Shown piece by piece: positions 26,006 to 35,165 of a stretch of DNA of 64,000 nucleotides. The position numbers were made by a program, and so were the translations under genes. Each line of letters starts with the position of its first letter. The first letter of the stretch is position 1. Source of the stretch: Chitinimonas taiwanensis DSM 18899 (lineage in GTDB: Bacteria > Pseudomonadota > Gammaproteobacteria > Burkholderiales > Chitinimonadaceae); NCBI RefSeq assembly GCF_900119825.1, contig NZ_FPKR01000014.1, positions 62,001-126,000 of the forward strand, read 5' to 3'. Under the pieces are notes generated by a model. That model had not been told where the DNA came from. It ran no database searches and was given only the letters and a program-made list of their open reading frames with translations.

Positions 26006-26596
26006 TTACGCGATGCGGCAGGCGTCCTCGAAGGCCAGGCGCGGATTGCGCGCATGCAGCTGCTGGCCATCACCGTAACCGAGGTTGATCAGGAAGTTGG
26101 AGCGCACGCTGGTGCCGGCGAAGAAAGCCGCATCCACCTTGCTGTTGTCAAAACCCGACATCGGACCACAATCCAGGCCCAGTGCACGTGCAGCCAGCAG
26201 CAGATAAGCGCCCTGCAGGCTGCCATTGCGAAAGGCCGTGGTCTGGATCGCCGCATCATTGCCAGCGAACCAGCTGCGCGCATCGGTATGCGGAAAGAGC
26301 GTGCCCAGCTGCTCATAGAAGGCCAGGTCGTGCGCGACGATGACGGTGACTGGCGCGGCCAGGGTCTTGGCCAGATTGCCTTCCGACAGCGCCGGCGCTA
26401 GCAGCTGCTTGGCGGCGATCGACTTCACGAACACGAAACGGGCCGGCGAGGCATTCGCGCTGGTCGGGCCCCATTTGAGTAGCTCGTACAGCGCCTGCAA
26501 GGTGCTGTCCTCGACCGGGCGGTCGCTGAAATGATTGTGGGTACGGGCTTGGCGGAAAAGCTGATCGAGGCTGGCGTCGGAGAGTGGCGTGGACAT
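26006..26596 (-). CDS. rutE: RutE-type nitroreductase family oxidoreductase (malonic semialdehyde reductase-like)
   Basis: A 196-residue FMN-dependent nitroreductase-fold protein very similar in layout to Rut[78 protein letters not shown] and the C-terminal [22 protein letters not shown]. RutE reduces malonic semialdehyde to 3-hydroxypropionate in pyrimidine catabolism. No other rut genes are nearby, so it may act generally on aldehydes, quinones or nitro compounds. I chose the ATG at MSTPLSD; the frame upstream is not conserved-looking. The name is by similarity. Confidence 0.82.
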   Translation of the reverse strand: MSTPLSDASLDQLFRQARTHNHFSDRPVEDSTLQALYELLKWGPTSANASPARFVFVKSIAAKQLLAPALSEGNLAKTLAAPVTVIVAHDLAFYEQLGTLFPHTDARSWFAGNDAAIQTTAFRNGSLQGAYLLLAARALGLDCGPMSGFDNSKVDAAFFAGTSVRSNFLINLGYGDGQQLHARNPRLAFEDACRIA

Positions 26597-26673
26597 GGCA
26601 GGCATCAGGTCGGTTCGAATGGAGGCCAGCATAGCCGGCCAGCCTCGCAAACGCTACTGATGCCGCTCACCGC

Positions 26674-27759
26674 CTAGGCCTTGGCCTGTTCGGCCAGGGC
26701 CAGCAGCGGGGCCAGCTTGGCCAGCAAGGCCGGCAGATGCGGCCGCACGGCCTCCTCGCGCCCCTCGGCCAGCAGGGCCAGCGCTTCATGGATTTCGATG
26801 GGCGCAAGCGCGGGCGCCGGCAAGGCCGGTGCTTGCAAGCGATTGCCGCCCAGCTCGATGGCTTCAGCCAAGCGTTGCAGCGACAAGCTGAACAGCGGCT
26901 CGAACTCGCTCAGCTGGTCCACCGTGGCACTACCCACGCCGGCACTCACCGTCACGCTCAGTGGCTGGCCTTTGAAATTGATCTTGGCCGCGGCGATGAT
27001 CTCGCACAGCCGCTCGGCATAACGCAGGCTGCCGGCCAGGTCGGCGTACAGGAAGATGCCGAAACGCGGTCCTTCCAAACGCGCCAGGATCTCTTCCTTG
27101 CGCAGACGGCTGGCCACGGTCTTGGCCACCAGGCTGACCACCTGCTCGGCCACCGCACTCCCCACCCGCTCGCACAGCGCCGGATAGGCATCGATCTCGA
27201 AGACCAGCAGGGTCGCCTCACCATGCACGCGCAGCGCATGCGCCATCAGCTTCTCGCCGTGCAGCTGGAACATATGCGGGGTAGCCAGGCCGGTCTGCAC
27301 CTCGGTGGTCGCCGTACGCGCCTGATTAACCTCGCTGGCACGCAGATCGCGGGCGGTCTTTGCAAGCTTAGCTGCTGCCGTGACCCGTGCCAGCATCTCG
27401 GCGCGGTCGGTGGACTTGGTCACGAAATCGTTCGCGCCGCGCTCCACCGCCAGCTGCTTGGTCTCGGCATCCTCCTCGCCCGAAATGATGATCACCGGGG
27501 TATGGCGAATGCGTGCATCACTGGACTTGCGCACGCGGGCCAAGAGGCCGAAGCCATCCAGGCGCGGCATGCTGAGGTCACTCATCAGCACCAGGATGGT
27601 GCCGTCCGCCATCAGGCGCTCCCAGCCCGCCTCGCCATCGGCCTCTTCGATAATGTCGAAACTGGCGGCCAAGTGCTTCTTGACGGTGGCACGGACGATG
27701 CGCGAATCATCCACCACGAGGATACGTGGGCGATCGCTGGCGAGTTCAGTTTGCGTCAT
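26674..27759 (-). CDS. Response regulator with degenerate GGDEF domain
   Basis: A 361-residue two-domain protein. The receiver domain (residues 10-130) is complete: VVDDS acidic pair at 17-18, phospho-acceptor Asp61 in MSDLSMPRLDG, and the Lys in FVTKST. A GGDEF-like domain follows (about 165-305) but the signature GGDEF is replaced by EGPRF in RLEGPRFGIFLYAD, so metal and GTP binding residues are lost and diguanylate cyclase activity is unlikely. It ends with an Ala/Leu/Pro-rich tail. It may act as a phosphorylation-controlled binding module. No cognate kinase is adjacent. Confidence 0.88.
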   Translation of the reverse strand: MTQTELASDRPRILVVDDSRIVRATVKKHLAASFDIIEEADGEAGWERLMADGTILVLMSDLSMPRLDGFGLLARVRKSSDARIRHTPVIIISGEEDAETKQLAVERGANDFVTKSTDRAEMLARVTAAAKLAKTARDLRASEVNQARTATTEVQTGLATPHMFQLHGEKLMAHALRVHGEATLLVFEIDAYPALCERVGSAVAEQVVSLVAKTVASRLRKEEILARLEGPRFGIFLYADLAGSLRYAERLCEIIAAAKINFKGQPLSVTVSAGVGSATVDQLSEFEPLFSLSLQRLAEAIELGGNRLQAPALPAPALAPIEIHEALALLAEGREEAVRPHLPALLAKLAPLLALAEQAKA

Positions 27760-27878
27760 GACGTTTGAATAATTTCAATTGGAAGCGACAATCTAGCACA
27801 GGCGGGCGTCGGACTTGTATTGCGACGCAACAGGCGATTTGTTAAAACCGCCACACGCCCATTCTGCAGAAGCCGGCC

Positions 27879-28211
27879 ATGCCACTCAGCTACCGTGTTT
27901 ATCTGTCTGCCTTTCCGCTTGGCTCCAGCGAGCCAGCACGGGTATTGGCTGCCATCCGGGCGGACTGGGTTAGTCCATCCTGGGTTTCCAGTCGCGCGCT
28001 CGATGGCGCCTGGCTGTTCGAGATGCAGGCCGAAGCCTGCGCGCCCGATGTGGACGAGGCGGCGCTGGCCGAGCGTCTCACCCTGCTGATCTGGCGCAAG
28101 CTCGGGCGCTACGTCAAGGTCGTGGTGGATGCCAGCCCGGGCGAGTCGGATGAAGCGCGCCGGCGCGAACTTGGCCAGACCGAATACCGCAAACTGATGC
28201 GCCTAAACTAG
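27879..28211 (+). CDS. Small hypothetical cytosolic protein
   Basis: A 110-residue protein without signal peptide or membrane segment: MPLSYRVYLSAFPLGSS at the start, a central SWVSSRALDGAWLFEMQAEA and a Lys/Arg-rich C-terminus (SDEARRRELGQTEYRKLMRLN). Codon use resembles its neighbours and the frame lies in a region with no better candidate, but I cannot assign a family. It sits 34 bases upstream of the second FabI gene, so it may be the first gene of that operon. The ribosome site is weak. Confidence 0.6.
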   Translation: MPLSYRVYLSAFPLGSSEPARVLAAIRADWVSPSWVSSRALDGAWLFEMQAEACAPDVDEAALAERLTLLIWRKLGRYVKVVVDASPGESDEARRRELGQTEYRKLMRLN

Positions 28212-28245
28212 TCGCTTCGTTCACTGTAGGTCAGCGAGTCCTCCC

Positions 28246-29010
28246 ATGCAGTCACTTCAAGGCAAATGCGGCCTGATCATCGGCGTGGCCAATGCGCAGA
28301 GCATCGCCTGGGGCTGCGCACGCCAGCTCAAGGCGGCCGGTGCGCGCAGCGCTATCACCTATCTGAATGCCAAGGCGGAAAGCCATGTGCGCCCACTGGC
28401 CGAGCAGATTGAGGCCGAACTGATTCTGCCCTGTGATGTGGAACAGCCAGGCCAGCTCGAAGCCGTGTTCGCCGCACTCGAGCAGCACTGGGGCCAGCTC
28501 GACTATCTGATCCACTCGATTGCCTACGCGCCGCTGGCCGATCTGCACGGCCGGCTGGTCGATTGCTCGACAGCCGGCTTTCTGCGCGCCATGGATGTGT
28601 CCTGCCACTCGCTGATCCGCATGGCCAAGCTGGCCGAACCGTTGATGCCCAAGGGCGGCACACTGCTGACCATGTCCTATCTGGGCGCCGAACGGGTGGT
28701 CGAGCACTACGGCCTGATGGGGCCAGTGAAGGCCGCGCTGGAAAGCACGGTGCGCTATCTGGCCGCCGAGCTGGCCGAGCGCGGCATCCGCGTACACGCG
28801 ATCTCGCCCGGCCCCATGCCCACCCGCGCCGCCTCGGGCATCGCCCATTTCGACACGCTGATGCAGGCCGCCATGGCCAAAAGCCCGCAGCATCAGTTGG
28901 CCACGCCGGACGATGTCGGCCAGCTGGCCAGCTTTCTGATTTCCGACGCGGCACGCGTCCTGACCGGCTCGACCCATTATGTCGATGCCGGCTACCACAT
29001 CATGGGATAA
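28246..29010 (+). CDS. Second FabI-type enoyl-ACP/enoyl reductase
   Basis: A 254-residue paralogue of FabI. It retains the nucleotide-binding loop (IIGVANAQSIAWGCA), SYLGAERV and the Tyr-x6-Lys motif (YGLMGPVKA), but the substrate loop reads GPMPTRAASGI where FabI has [11 protein letters not shown]. It stands directly upstream of phosphotransacylase and acetate kinase genes. It may be an enoyl-ACP reductase with altered chain-length preference or drug sensitivity, or a reductase acting on a short acyl-CoA fed into the phosphotransacylase/kinase pair. The symbol fabI is left to the 12266 copy. Confidence 0.87.
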   Translation: MQSLQGKCGLIIGVANAQSIAWGCARQLKAAGARSAITYLNAKAESHVRPLAEQIEAELILPCDVEQPGQLEAVFAALEQHWGQLDYLIHSIAYAPLADLHGRLVDCSTAGFLRAMDVSCHSLIRMAKLAEPLMPKGGTLLTMSYLGAERVVEHYGLMGPVKAALESTVRYLAAELAERGIRVHAISPGPMPTRAASGIAHFDTLMQAAMAKSPQHQLATPDDVGQLASFLISDAARVLTGSTHYVDAGYHIMG

Positions 29011-29012
29011 CA

Positions 29013-29930
29013 ATGACTTCCGATGCCCTGAGCCTCTTGCTGGAACTGGCACGCGCCCTGCCCGCCGTCCGCATGGCGGTTGCCCACCCTTGCGATGCCG
29101 AGTCGCTGCGCGGCGCGCTCGATGCGCGCGAGCAGGGTTTGATCGACCCCATCCTGATCGCCCCACTGGCCAAGCTGCAGGCGGTGGCCGAGGCGAGCGG
29201 GCAATCGCTGCAAGGTGTGCACTGCATTGATGTGCCGCATAGCCATGCCGCGGCCGAGCAGGCCGTGCAGCTGGCGCGTCGCGGCGAGGTCAATGCGCTG
29301 ATGAAGGGCAGCCTGCACTCGGATGAGCTGCTGCATGCGGCGCTCAGCTCGGCCGGCGGCCTGCGCACCGAGCGCCGGGTCAGCCATGTATTTGCGATGG
29401 AAGTACCGGCCTACCCGAAACCGCTGTTCATTACCGATGCAGCGGTCAATATCGAACCCGATCTGCTCGCCAAGCGCGATATCGTGCAGAACGCGATTGA
29501 TCTGCTGCATGCGCTGGGTATCGTCGAGCCCAAGGTGGCCATCCTGGCCGCAGTGGAAACCGTCAATCCGGCCATGCGCGCCACCATCGATGCGGCGGCA
29601 CTGTGCAAGATGGCCGATCGCGGCCAGATCAGCGGCGGCATGCTGGATGGTCCGCTAGCCTTCGATAATGCGATCTCGGCCGATGCGGCGCGCAGCAAGG
29701 GCATCCGCAGCCCGGTGGCCGGCCTGGCGGATATCCTGCTGGTGCCCGATCTGGAAGCCGGCAATATGCTGGCCAAGCAGCTGCAATATCTGGCCGGTGC
29801 ACGCGCGGCCGGCATTGTGCTCGGCCTGAAGGTACCCATTGTGTTGACCAGCCGTGCCGACAATGCCGAGGCGCGCATGGCATCCTGCGCCATCGCCAAG
29901 ATCCTAGCCGCACGACGAGTAGTGGCATGA
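29013..29930 (+). CDS. Phosphate acetyl/butyryltransferase family enzyme
   Basis: A 305-residue PTA_PTB-family enzyme (PF01515) that interconverts acyl-CoA and acyl-phosphate. Conserved segments include NALMKGSLHSDELLHAAL, RRVSHVFAMEVPAYPKPLFITDAAVNI, AILAAVETVNPAMRATIDAAALCKMADRG, GGMLDGPLAFDNAIS and DILLVPDLEAGNMLAKQLQYL. Its length matches the C-terminal half of the bifunctional enoyl-CoA hydratase/phosphate acetyltransferase proteins; here the N-terminal MaoC half is absent. The ATG follows the FabI2 stop by two bases, and the stop overlaps ackA (ATGA). Confidence 0.92.
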   Translation: MTSDALSLLLELARALPAVRMAVAHPCDAESLRGALDAREQGLIDPILIAPLAKLQAVAEASGQSLQGVHCIDVPHSHAAAEQAVQLARRGEVNALMKGSLHSDELLHAALSSAGGLRTERRVSHVFAMEVPAYPKPLFITDAAVNIEPDLLAKRDIVQNAIDLLHALGIVEPKVAILAAVETVNPAMRATIDAAALCKMADRGQISGGMLDGPLAFDNAISADAARSKGIRSPVAGLADILLVPDLEAGNMLAKQLQYLAGARAAGIVLGLKVPIVLTSRADNAEARMASCAIAKILAARRVVA

Positions 29931-31099
29931 GGTCGGTACTGACCCTGAACGCCGGCTCCAGTAGCCTGAAGTTCGCGCTGTATCGGGCCGCAGATCTGAC
30001 GTTGATCTGCAAGGGGCAGATAGAGAACCTCGGCCATCTCAGCGATGACAGCCACACGCTATTCCACGCACGCGACGCCGCAGGCAAGGCGCTGGCCGAT
30101 GCTGAGATCGCCGGGCATGAGCATGCGGCCGCGCTGCGCTATTTGCTCGACTGGCTGGACCGCCAGTACCAGGGCCTGCGCCCGGCGGCGGTCGCGCACC
30201 GCATCGTGCACGGCGGCCCGCGCTTTGCCGAACCCCTGCGCCTGAGCGACGAGACGTTGCAGGCACTGGATACGCTCACCCCACTCGCCCCCCTGCACCA
30301 GCCGCATGGCCTGGCTGGTGCGCGCAGCATGCTGACCCTGCTGCCCGAGGTCGCGCAGATCGCCTGCTTCGACACCGCCTTCCACCGCAGCCAGCCCGAG
30401 CTGCAGCAACGTTTCGCGCTGCCGGACTCGTATTTCCAGCAGGGCGTGCGCCGTTACGGCTTTCACGGCCTGTCCTACCAATACATCGCCCAGCAATTGC
30501 CCGCCCACCTGGGTGCCGCCGCCGAGGGCCGCGTGGTGGTCGCCCATTTGGGCAATGGCGCCAGCGCCTGTGCCTTGCTCGGCCGGCAGAGCATGGCCAG
30601 CAGCATGGGTTTTACCGCGCTGGATGGGCTGATGATGGGCACCCGCTGCGGACGGATCGATCCGGGCGTACTCATCTATTTGCAAGAGACGCTGGGCATG
30701 TCGGTAAACGAGATCAGCCAGCTGCTCTACCAACAGTCCGGCCTGCTGGGCGTATCCGGCCTCAGCCACGATATGCGCACGCTATCGGCCAGCCCGGAAC
30801 CAGCCGCCCAGCTGGCGATTGCCCTGTTCTGCCAGCAGGCCGCGCGCGAAATCGCCGCACTCTGCGTGGCCATCGGCGGCCTGGATGCCCTGGTATTCAC
30901 CGCCGGCATCGGTGAACACCATCCACGCGTGCGCGCCGAAATCTGCCGCCAGCTGCAATGGCTGGGGCTGGACCTCGACAGTGCAGCCAACCAGGCCAAC
31001 GCCGCGCGCATCAGCACGGCGACCAGCTCAATCAGCGCCTGGGTGATAGCCACCGACGAGGAAGCCATGCTGGCCCGGGCCGCGGTGGCTTATTGCTAA
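29927..31099 (+). CDS. ackA: Acetate/propionate family kinase
   Basis: A 390-residue ASKHA-fold kinase that makes ATP from acyl-phosphate, or the reverse. Standard acetate kinase signatures are present: VLTLNAGSSSLKFALY near the N-terminus, AVAHRIVHGGPRF, FDTAFHRSQPE, RRYGFHGLSYQYI, HLGNGASACAL, GFTALDGLMMGTRCGRIDPG and FTAGIGEHHPRVR. Together with the overlapping phosphotransacylase it forms an acyl-CoA to acyl-phosphate to ATP pathway, with acetate, propionate or butyrate as possible acids. A terminator follows. Confidence 0.95.
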   Translation: MRSVLTLNAGSSSLKFALYRAADLTLICKGQIENLGHLSDDSHTLFHARDAAGKALADAEIAGHEHAAALRYLLDWLDRQYQGLRPAAVAHRIVHGGPRFAEPLRLSDETLQALDTLTPLAPLHQPHGLAGARSMLTLLPEVAQIACFDTAFHRSQPELQQRFALPDSYFQQGVRRYGFHGLSYQYIAQQLPAHLGAAAEGRVVVAHLGNGASACALLGRQSMASSMGFTALDGLMMGTRCGRIDPGVLIYLQETLGMSVNEISQLLYQQSGLLGVSGLSHDMRTLSASPEPAAQLAIALFCQQAAREIAALCVAIGGLDALVFTAGIGEHHPRVRAEICRQLQWLGLDLDSAANQANAARISTATSSISAWVIATDEEAMLARAAVAYC

Positions 31100-31117
31100 G
31101 CCGCGCGCCAGACCAAT

Positions 31118-31147
31118 AAAAAACCCGCTCCAAGGAGCGGGTTTTTT
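31118..31147 (+). terminator. Terminator after ackA
   Basis: AAAAACCCGCTCC, loop AA, GGAGCGGGTTTTTT: a nine-base-pair stem with A and T flanks. It may also work on the minus strand for rpsT, which ends 47 bases further on. Confidence 0.88.
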
Positions 31148-31194
31148 GCGACATTCGATGCTGGCCAGCGATTCGTTTGTCTGTGTCTTGCGAC

Positions 31195-31458
31195 TTAGGC
31201 CATGGCCTTGATGGCGGCAGCCAGGCGGCTCTTGTGGCGAGCAGCCTTGTTCTTGTGGAACACGCCCTTGTCGGCGATGCGGTCCAACGTGCTGGTGCTT
31301 GCCTTGAAGGTTTCGACTGCAGCAGCCTTATCGCCAGCTTCGATGGCCTTCAGCACTTTCTTAACTGCAGTGCGGAATTCCGAGCGTTGGCTCATGTTGT
31401 GAAGGCGGGCCTTAGCAGCCTGACCTGCGCGCTTACGTGCTTGTGCGCTGTTTGCCAT
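31195..31458 (-). CDS. rpsT: 30S ribosomal protein S20
   Basis: An 87-residue, strongly basic protein of exactly S20 size with the typical sequence [38 protein letters not shown] and the C-terminal [21 protein letters not shown]20 binds 16S rRNA early in 30S assembly. It is a single gene divergent from murJ. GGAG lies upstream of the ATG (AAGGAGTTGATTTAA on the coding strand). Confidence 0.98.
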   Translation of the reverse strand: MANSAQARKRAGQAAKARLHNMSQRSEFRTAVKKVLKAIEAGDKAAAVETFKASTSTLDRIADKGVFHKNKAARHKSRLAAAIKAMA

Positions 31459-31579
31459 TTAAATCAACTCCTTAAACCGGTAAAAGGACTATCGCGAAAC
31501 CGCGCATTATGCCGATGCTCGGCCTATCTGGCAATCATCGCGTACACTTGCGCGGTTTTGTCAATCAGCAGCCCTGCGC

Positions 31580-33115
31580 ATGAATCTCCTCAAGGCCCTT
31601 GCCCGCACCAGCAGCATGACCATGCTGTCCCGCATTCTCGGCTTCGTGCGCGATGCGATCAATGCCCATCAGTTTGGCGCCAGCAAGGCTATGGATGCCT
31701 TCGTGGTGGCCTTCATGCTGCCGAATATGTTCCGGCGCATCTTTGCCGAAGGCGCCTTCTCGCAGGCCTTCGTCCCCCTGCTGGCCGAATACAAGCAGAC
31801 GCAGGGCGAGGACGCCACGCGGCGCTTTATCGCCGATGTGGCCGGCCTGCTGACCCTGGCGCTGGTCGTCCTGACCGTGATCGGCGTGCTGGCTGCGCCC
31901 GCCATCGTGCTGCTGTCCGCTTCCGGCTTTGATAAGGATGCAGCCAAGTTCCAGCTCACTGTCGAGCTGACCCGCATCACCTTCCCCTACATCCTGCTGA
32001 TCTCGCTGTCCTCGCTGGTGGGCAGCATTCTCAATACCTGGAATCGCTTCACCGTCCCCGCCTTCACGCCCACCCTGCTCAATCTGGCCATGATAGGCAG
32101 CGCACTGTGGCTATCGCCCTTCTTTGCAGAACCCATCGTGGCGCTCGCCATTGGCGTGACGCTGGGCGGCGTGGCCCAGCTGCTGTTCCAGCTGCCCTGG
32201 CTGGCCAAGACCGGCATGCTGAGCTGGCCGAAGTTGAATCTGAAGGACCCGGGCGTGTGGCGTGTGCTCAAGCAGATGGGGCCGGCCATGTTTGGCGTGT
32301 CGGTGGCGCAGATCAGCCTGCTGCTCAATCGCAATTTCGCCTCCTGGCTGCCCGATCACAGTATGAGCTGGATGTATTACGCCGACCGCCTGATGGAGCT
32401 GCCCACCGGTGTGCTCGGTGTGGCGCTGGGGACCATCCTGCTGCCCAGCCTGTCCAAGCTGAAGGCGGCCGAGCGCCATGATGACTACTCGGCCACGCTG
32501 GACTGGGGGTTGCGCCTGTGCTGGCTGCTGGCCCTGCCCGCCACGGTGGCACTGGCGGTGATCGGCGAGCCGCTGATCGCCGTGCTGTTCGAACGCGGTG
32601 CCTTCCAGCTGCAGGACACCCTGCAAACCCAGCGTGCGCTGAGCGCCTATGCGGTTGGCCTAATGGCGCTGATCTCGATCAAGGTGCTGGCGCCGGCCTT
32701 CTATGCGCGTCAGGATATCCGCACCCCGGTCAAGATCGGCGTCGCCACCCTGCTGCTGACCCAGCTGTTCAATCTACTGCTGATCGGCAGCCTGCAGCAT
32801 GCCGGCCTCGCCCTGGCCATCAGCCTGGGCGCGTGCTTCAATGCCACCCTGCTCTATCTGGGCTTGCGCAAGAAGAACATCTATCAACCCAAACCGGGCT
32901 GGCTGCGCTTCCTGGCCAAGCTGTTTGCCGCAGTCGGCCTGATGGCGCTAACGCTATGGGGCCTGCAACACGCGCTCGGCGCTTGGCATCATCTGCCGGT
33001 ATGGATACTGGTGAGCAAGCTCAGCATGCTGGTCCTGGCCGGCGCCCTCGTCTACTTCGCCGTACTGGGTGCCCTAGGCTTTCGGCCGCGCGATTTTTCG
33101 CGCAAATCCATCTAG
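31580..33115 (+). CDS. murJ: Lipid II flippase MurJ
   Basis: A 511-residue inner-membrane protein of the MOP superfamily with about 14 hydrophobic segments. The N-terminus ([27 protein letters not shown]) and the conserved [24 protein letters not shown] are the MurJ/MviN signature. It moves lipid-linked peptidoglycan precursors to the periplasmic face. Length and position divergent from rpsT are common in betaproteobacteria. Confidence 0.97.
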   Translation: MNLLKALARTSSMTMLSRILGFVRDAINAHQFGASKAMDAFVVAFMLPNMFRRIFAEGAFSQAFVPLLAEYKQTQGEDATRRFIADVAGLLTLALVVLTVIGVLAAPAIVLLSASGFDKDAAKFQLTVELTRITFPYILLISLSSLVGSILNTWNRFTVPAFTPTLLNLAMIGSALWLSPFFAEPIVALAIGVTLGGVAQLLFQLPWLAKTGMLSWPKLNLKDPGVWRVLKQMGPAMFGVSVAQISLLLNRNFASWLPDHSMSWMYYADRLMELPTGVLGVALGTILLPSLSKLKAAERHDDYSATLDWGLRLCWLLALPATVALAVIGEPLIAVLFERGAFQLQDTLQTQRALSAYAVGLMALISIKVLAPAFYARQDIRTPVKIGVATLLLTQLFNLLLIGSLQHAGLALAISLGACFNATLLYLGLRKKNIYQPKPGWLRFLAKLFAAVGLMALTLWGLQHALGAWHHLPVWILVSKLSMLVLAGALVYFAVLGALGFRPRDFSRKSI

Positions 33116-33181
33116 ATACCCGCATCGTCACCCGGCCTGCTCGCAGGCCACTGGCTAGACCGCATCAAGGAAAGGAAGACC

Positions 33182-34378
33182 ATGGAACTCTCGCACCGTG
33201 TTCAAGCGATCAAGGAATCCCCCACGCTGGCCATTACCGCCAAGGCGCAGAAGCTGAAGGCCGAAGGGCGCGATGTGGTGGCGCTGGCCGCCGGCGAGCC
33301 GGATTTCGACACGCCCGAGCACATCAAGGCTGCTGCGATCGCTGCGATTCAAAATGGCTTTACCAAGTACACGCCGGTCTCGGGCACGCCGGGCCTGAAG
33401 AACGCCATCATCGCGAAGTTCAAGCGCGACCAAGGACTCGACTACACCGCCAAGCAGGTACTGGTGTCCTGCGGTGGTAAGCAGAGCTTCTACAACCTTT
33501 GCCAGGCCTATCTGAACCAGGGCGACGAGGTGATCATCCCCGCGCCCTACTGGGTGTCCTACCCCGATATGGTGATCCTGGCCGAGGGTAAACCGGTCAT
33601 CGTCGAATGCGGTATCGAGCAGGGCTTCAAGCTCAGCCCGGCCCAACTGGCCGCGGCTATCACCCCGCGCACCAAGCTGGTGGTGCTGAACTCACCGTCC
33701 AACCCGACTGGGGCTGTGTACACACTGGCCGAGCTGAAGGCACTGGGCGAGGTGCTCAAGCAGCACCCCAAGGTGCTGATCGCGTCGGACGATATGTATG
33801 AGCACGTGATGCTGGGCGATACCAGTTTCGCCAACATCCTGAACGCCTGTCCGGAGCTGTATCCGCAGACCATCGTGCTGAACGGCGTGTCCAAGGCCTA
33901 CTCGATGACTGGCTGGCGCATCGGCTATGCAGCCGGGCCGGAGTGGCTGATCAAAGCGATGGAGAACATCCAGTCGCAATCGACCTCGAATCCGACCTCG
34001 ATCTCGCAGGTGGCCGCCGAAGCGGCCCTGAATGGTCCACAAGCCGATTGCTTCGCCCCGATGCTGGCCGCCTTCAATGCCCGGCATGAGTTCGTGCTGA
34101 GCGCCTTCAATGCGATTCGCGGCCTGAAGTGTCTGCGCGCCGGCGGCGCCTTCTACGCCTTCGTCGATGCGCGCGAGGCGATCCAGAACCTGCATCGCGA
34201 AGGCAAGCTGGCTGCGCCTACCGATCTGGCACTGGGCAGCTATCTGCTCGAGGCTCAGGATGTGGCCGTGGTGCCGGGCTCGGCCTTCGGTGCCGAGGGC
34301 TATTTCCGCATCAGCTTCGCCACCAGCATGGCCAATCTGGAAAAAGCACTGGCACGCATCGCCAGCGCGCTCAACTAG
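33182..34378 (+). CDS. Pyridoxal-phosphate aspartate/tyrosine-type aminotransferase
   Basis: A 398-residue fold-type I aminotransferase of the AspC-Igamma (AAT_I) class, close to aspartate aminotransferases that work on prephenate/aspartate. Visible are the substrate-binding LAAGEPDFDTPEHIK, NSPSNPTGAVYT (Asn contact to PLP), DDMYEHV, the Schiff-base Lys in LNGVSKAYSMTGWRIGY, and the C-terminal Arg in YFRISFATSM. A ribosome site AAGGAAGACC precedes the ATG. Substrate choice between aspartate and aromatic amino acids cannot be decided here. Confidence 0.93.
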   Translation: MELSHRVQAIKESPTLAITAKAQKLKAEGRDVVALAAGEPDFDTPEHIKAAAIAAIQNGFTKYTPVSGTPGLKNAIIAKFKRDQGLDYTAKQVLVSCGGKQSFYNLCQAYLNQGDEVIIPAPYWVSYPDMVILAEGKPVIVECGIEQGFKLSPAQLAAAITPRTKLVVLNSPSNPTGAVYTLAELKALGEVLKQHPKVLIASDDMYEHVMLGDTSFANILNACPELYPQTIVLNGVSKAYSMTGWRIGYAAGPEWLIKAMENIQSQSTSNPTSISQVAAEAALNGPQADCFAPMLAAFNARHEFVLSAFNAIRGLKCLRAGGAFYAFVDAREAIQNLHREGKLAAPTDLALGSYLLEAQDVAVVPGSAFGAEGYFRISFATSMANLEKALARIASALN

Positions 34379-34397
34379 CCCGCCCAGCCCAGCCGAC

Positions 34398-34427
34398 AAG
34401 CCGCTCCCAGCCCGGAGCGGCTTTTTT
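34398..34427 (+). terminator. Terminator after the aminotransferase gene
   Basis: AAGCCGCTCC, loop CAGCC, CGGAGCGGCTTTTTT: a nine-base-pair stem followed by six T. Confidence 0.87.
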
Positions 34428-34565
34428 GTTCCCAGTTCGCCACATTATCGAAAACCCTTACACGGGCATTCCAGCGCGATGCCAAAGGCCTATGTTATGG
34501 TGCACTTGCTCTAAACCGCGCTACAGCGTCGTTTGCGGGCAAAAAACCATAATGGGGACAAACCA

Positions 34566-35165
34566 ATGCAGCTGCTACTCAAACTGGCAGGCTGGGTGGA
34601 TGCGCTGAACGAGCGCATCGGTCAGTCAGCCAAATGGCTGGTACTGGTCTGCGTCTTGATCAGTGCCGGCAATGCCGTCATCCGCAAGGCTTTCGATATG
34701 AGTTCGAATGCTTTCCTGGAAATCCAGTGGTATCTGTTTTCCGCCATCTTCCTGCTTGGCGCCGCCTACACCCTCAAGCACAACGAGCATATCCGCATCG
34801 ACATCCTGCTCGGCAAGCTCAGCCCACGTAAGCAAGCCTGGGTCGACATCCTGGGCGGACTGTTCTTTCTGCTGCCGATGGCCATCGCGATCTTTTATTA
34901 CGCCTGGCCCGTGGTGACCCAGATGATCGCCAGCGGCGAACAGTCGGCCGACCCAGGCGGGCTGGTGCGCTGGCCGGTGTGGGTGCTGATACCGATCGGC
35001 TTTGGCCTGCTGATCGCGCAAGCGATCGCGGAAATCATCAAGCGCGTGGCCTTTCTGCAGGGCCTGATCCCAGATCCGGCCGAAAAACACAGCGGTCAGA
35101 CCGCGGAAACCGTCGATACCCATCTCGACGCCGTACTCGACCAGGATAAGGGAGGCCGCGCATGA
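34566..35165 (+). CDS. TRAP transporter small permease subunit (DctQ)
   Basis: A 199-residue inner-membrane protein with four predicted helices, the DctQ layout: about 20-42, SSNAFLEIQWYLFSAIFLLGAAYTLK with the conserved EIQWYLF and HNEHIRIDIL, then two further helices. It forms the transporter with DctM and the solute receptor. The ATG preceded by GGGGAC is used; the frame upstream is noise. The stop overlaps the DctM start by 4 bases. The C-terminal tail is charged (AEKHSGQTAETVDTHLD). Confidence 0.92.
   Translation: MQLLLKLAGWVDALNERIGQSAKWLVLVCVLISAGNAVIRKAFDMSSNAFLEIQWYLFSAIFLLGAAYTLKHNEHIRIDILLGKLSPRKQAWVDILGGLFFLLPMAIAIFYYAWPVVTQMIASGEQSADPGGLVRWPVWVLIPIGFGLLIAQAIAEIIKRVAFLQGLIPDPAEKHSGQTAETVDTHLDAVLDQDKGGRA

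Noticed and set aside
28563-29012. Upstream extension of the phosphotransacylase gene as a bifunctional protein
   Set aside because: The open frame runs through the FabI2 gene in another frame, and the normal family start is at 29013 after a two-base gap.
34480-34520. Sigma-54 promoter (GG/GC pair near ATGGTGCACTTGCT) before the TRAP operon
   Set aside because: The GG to GC spacing is seven bases rather than ten, and no enhancer-binding regulator gene is near.
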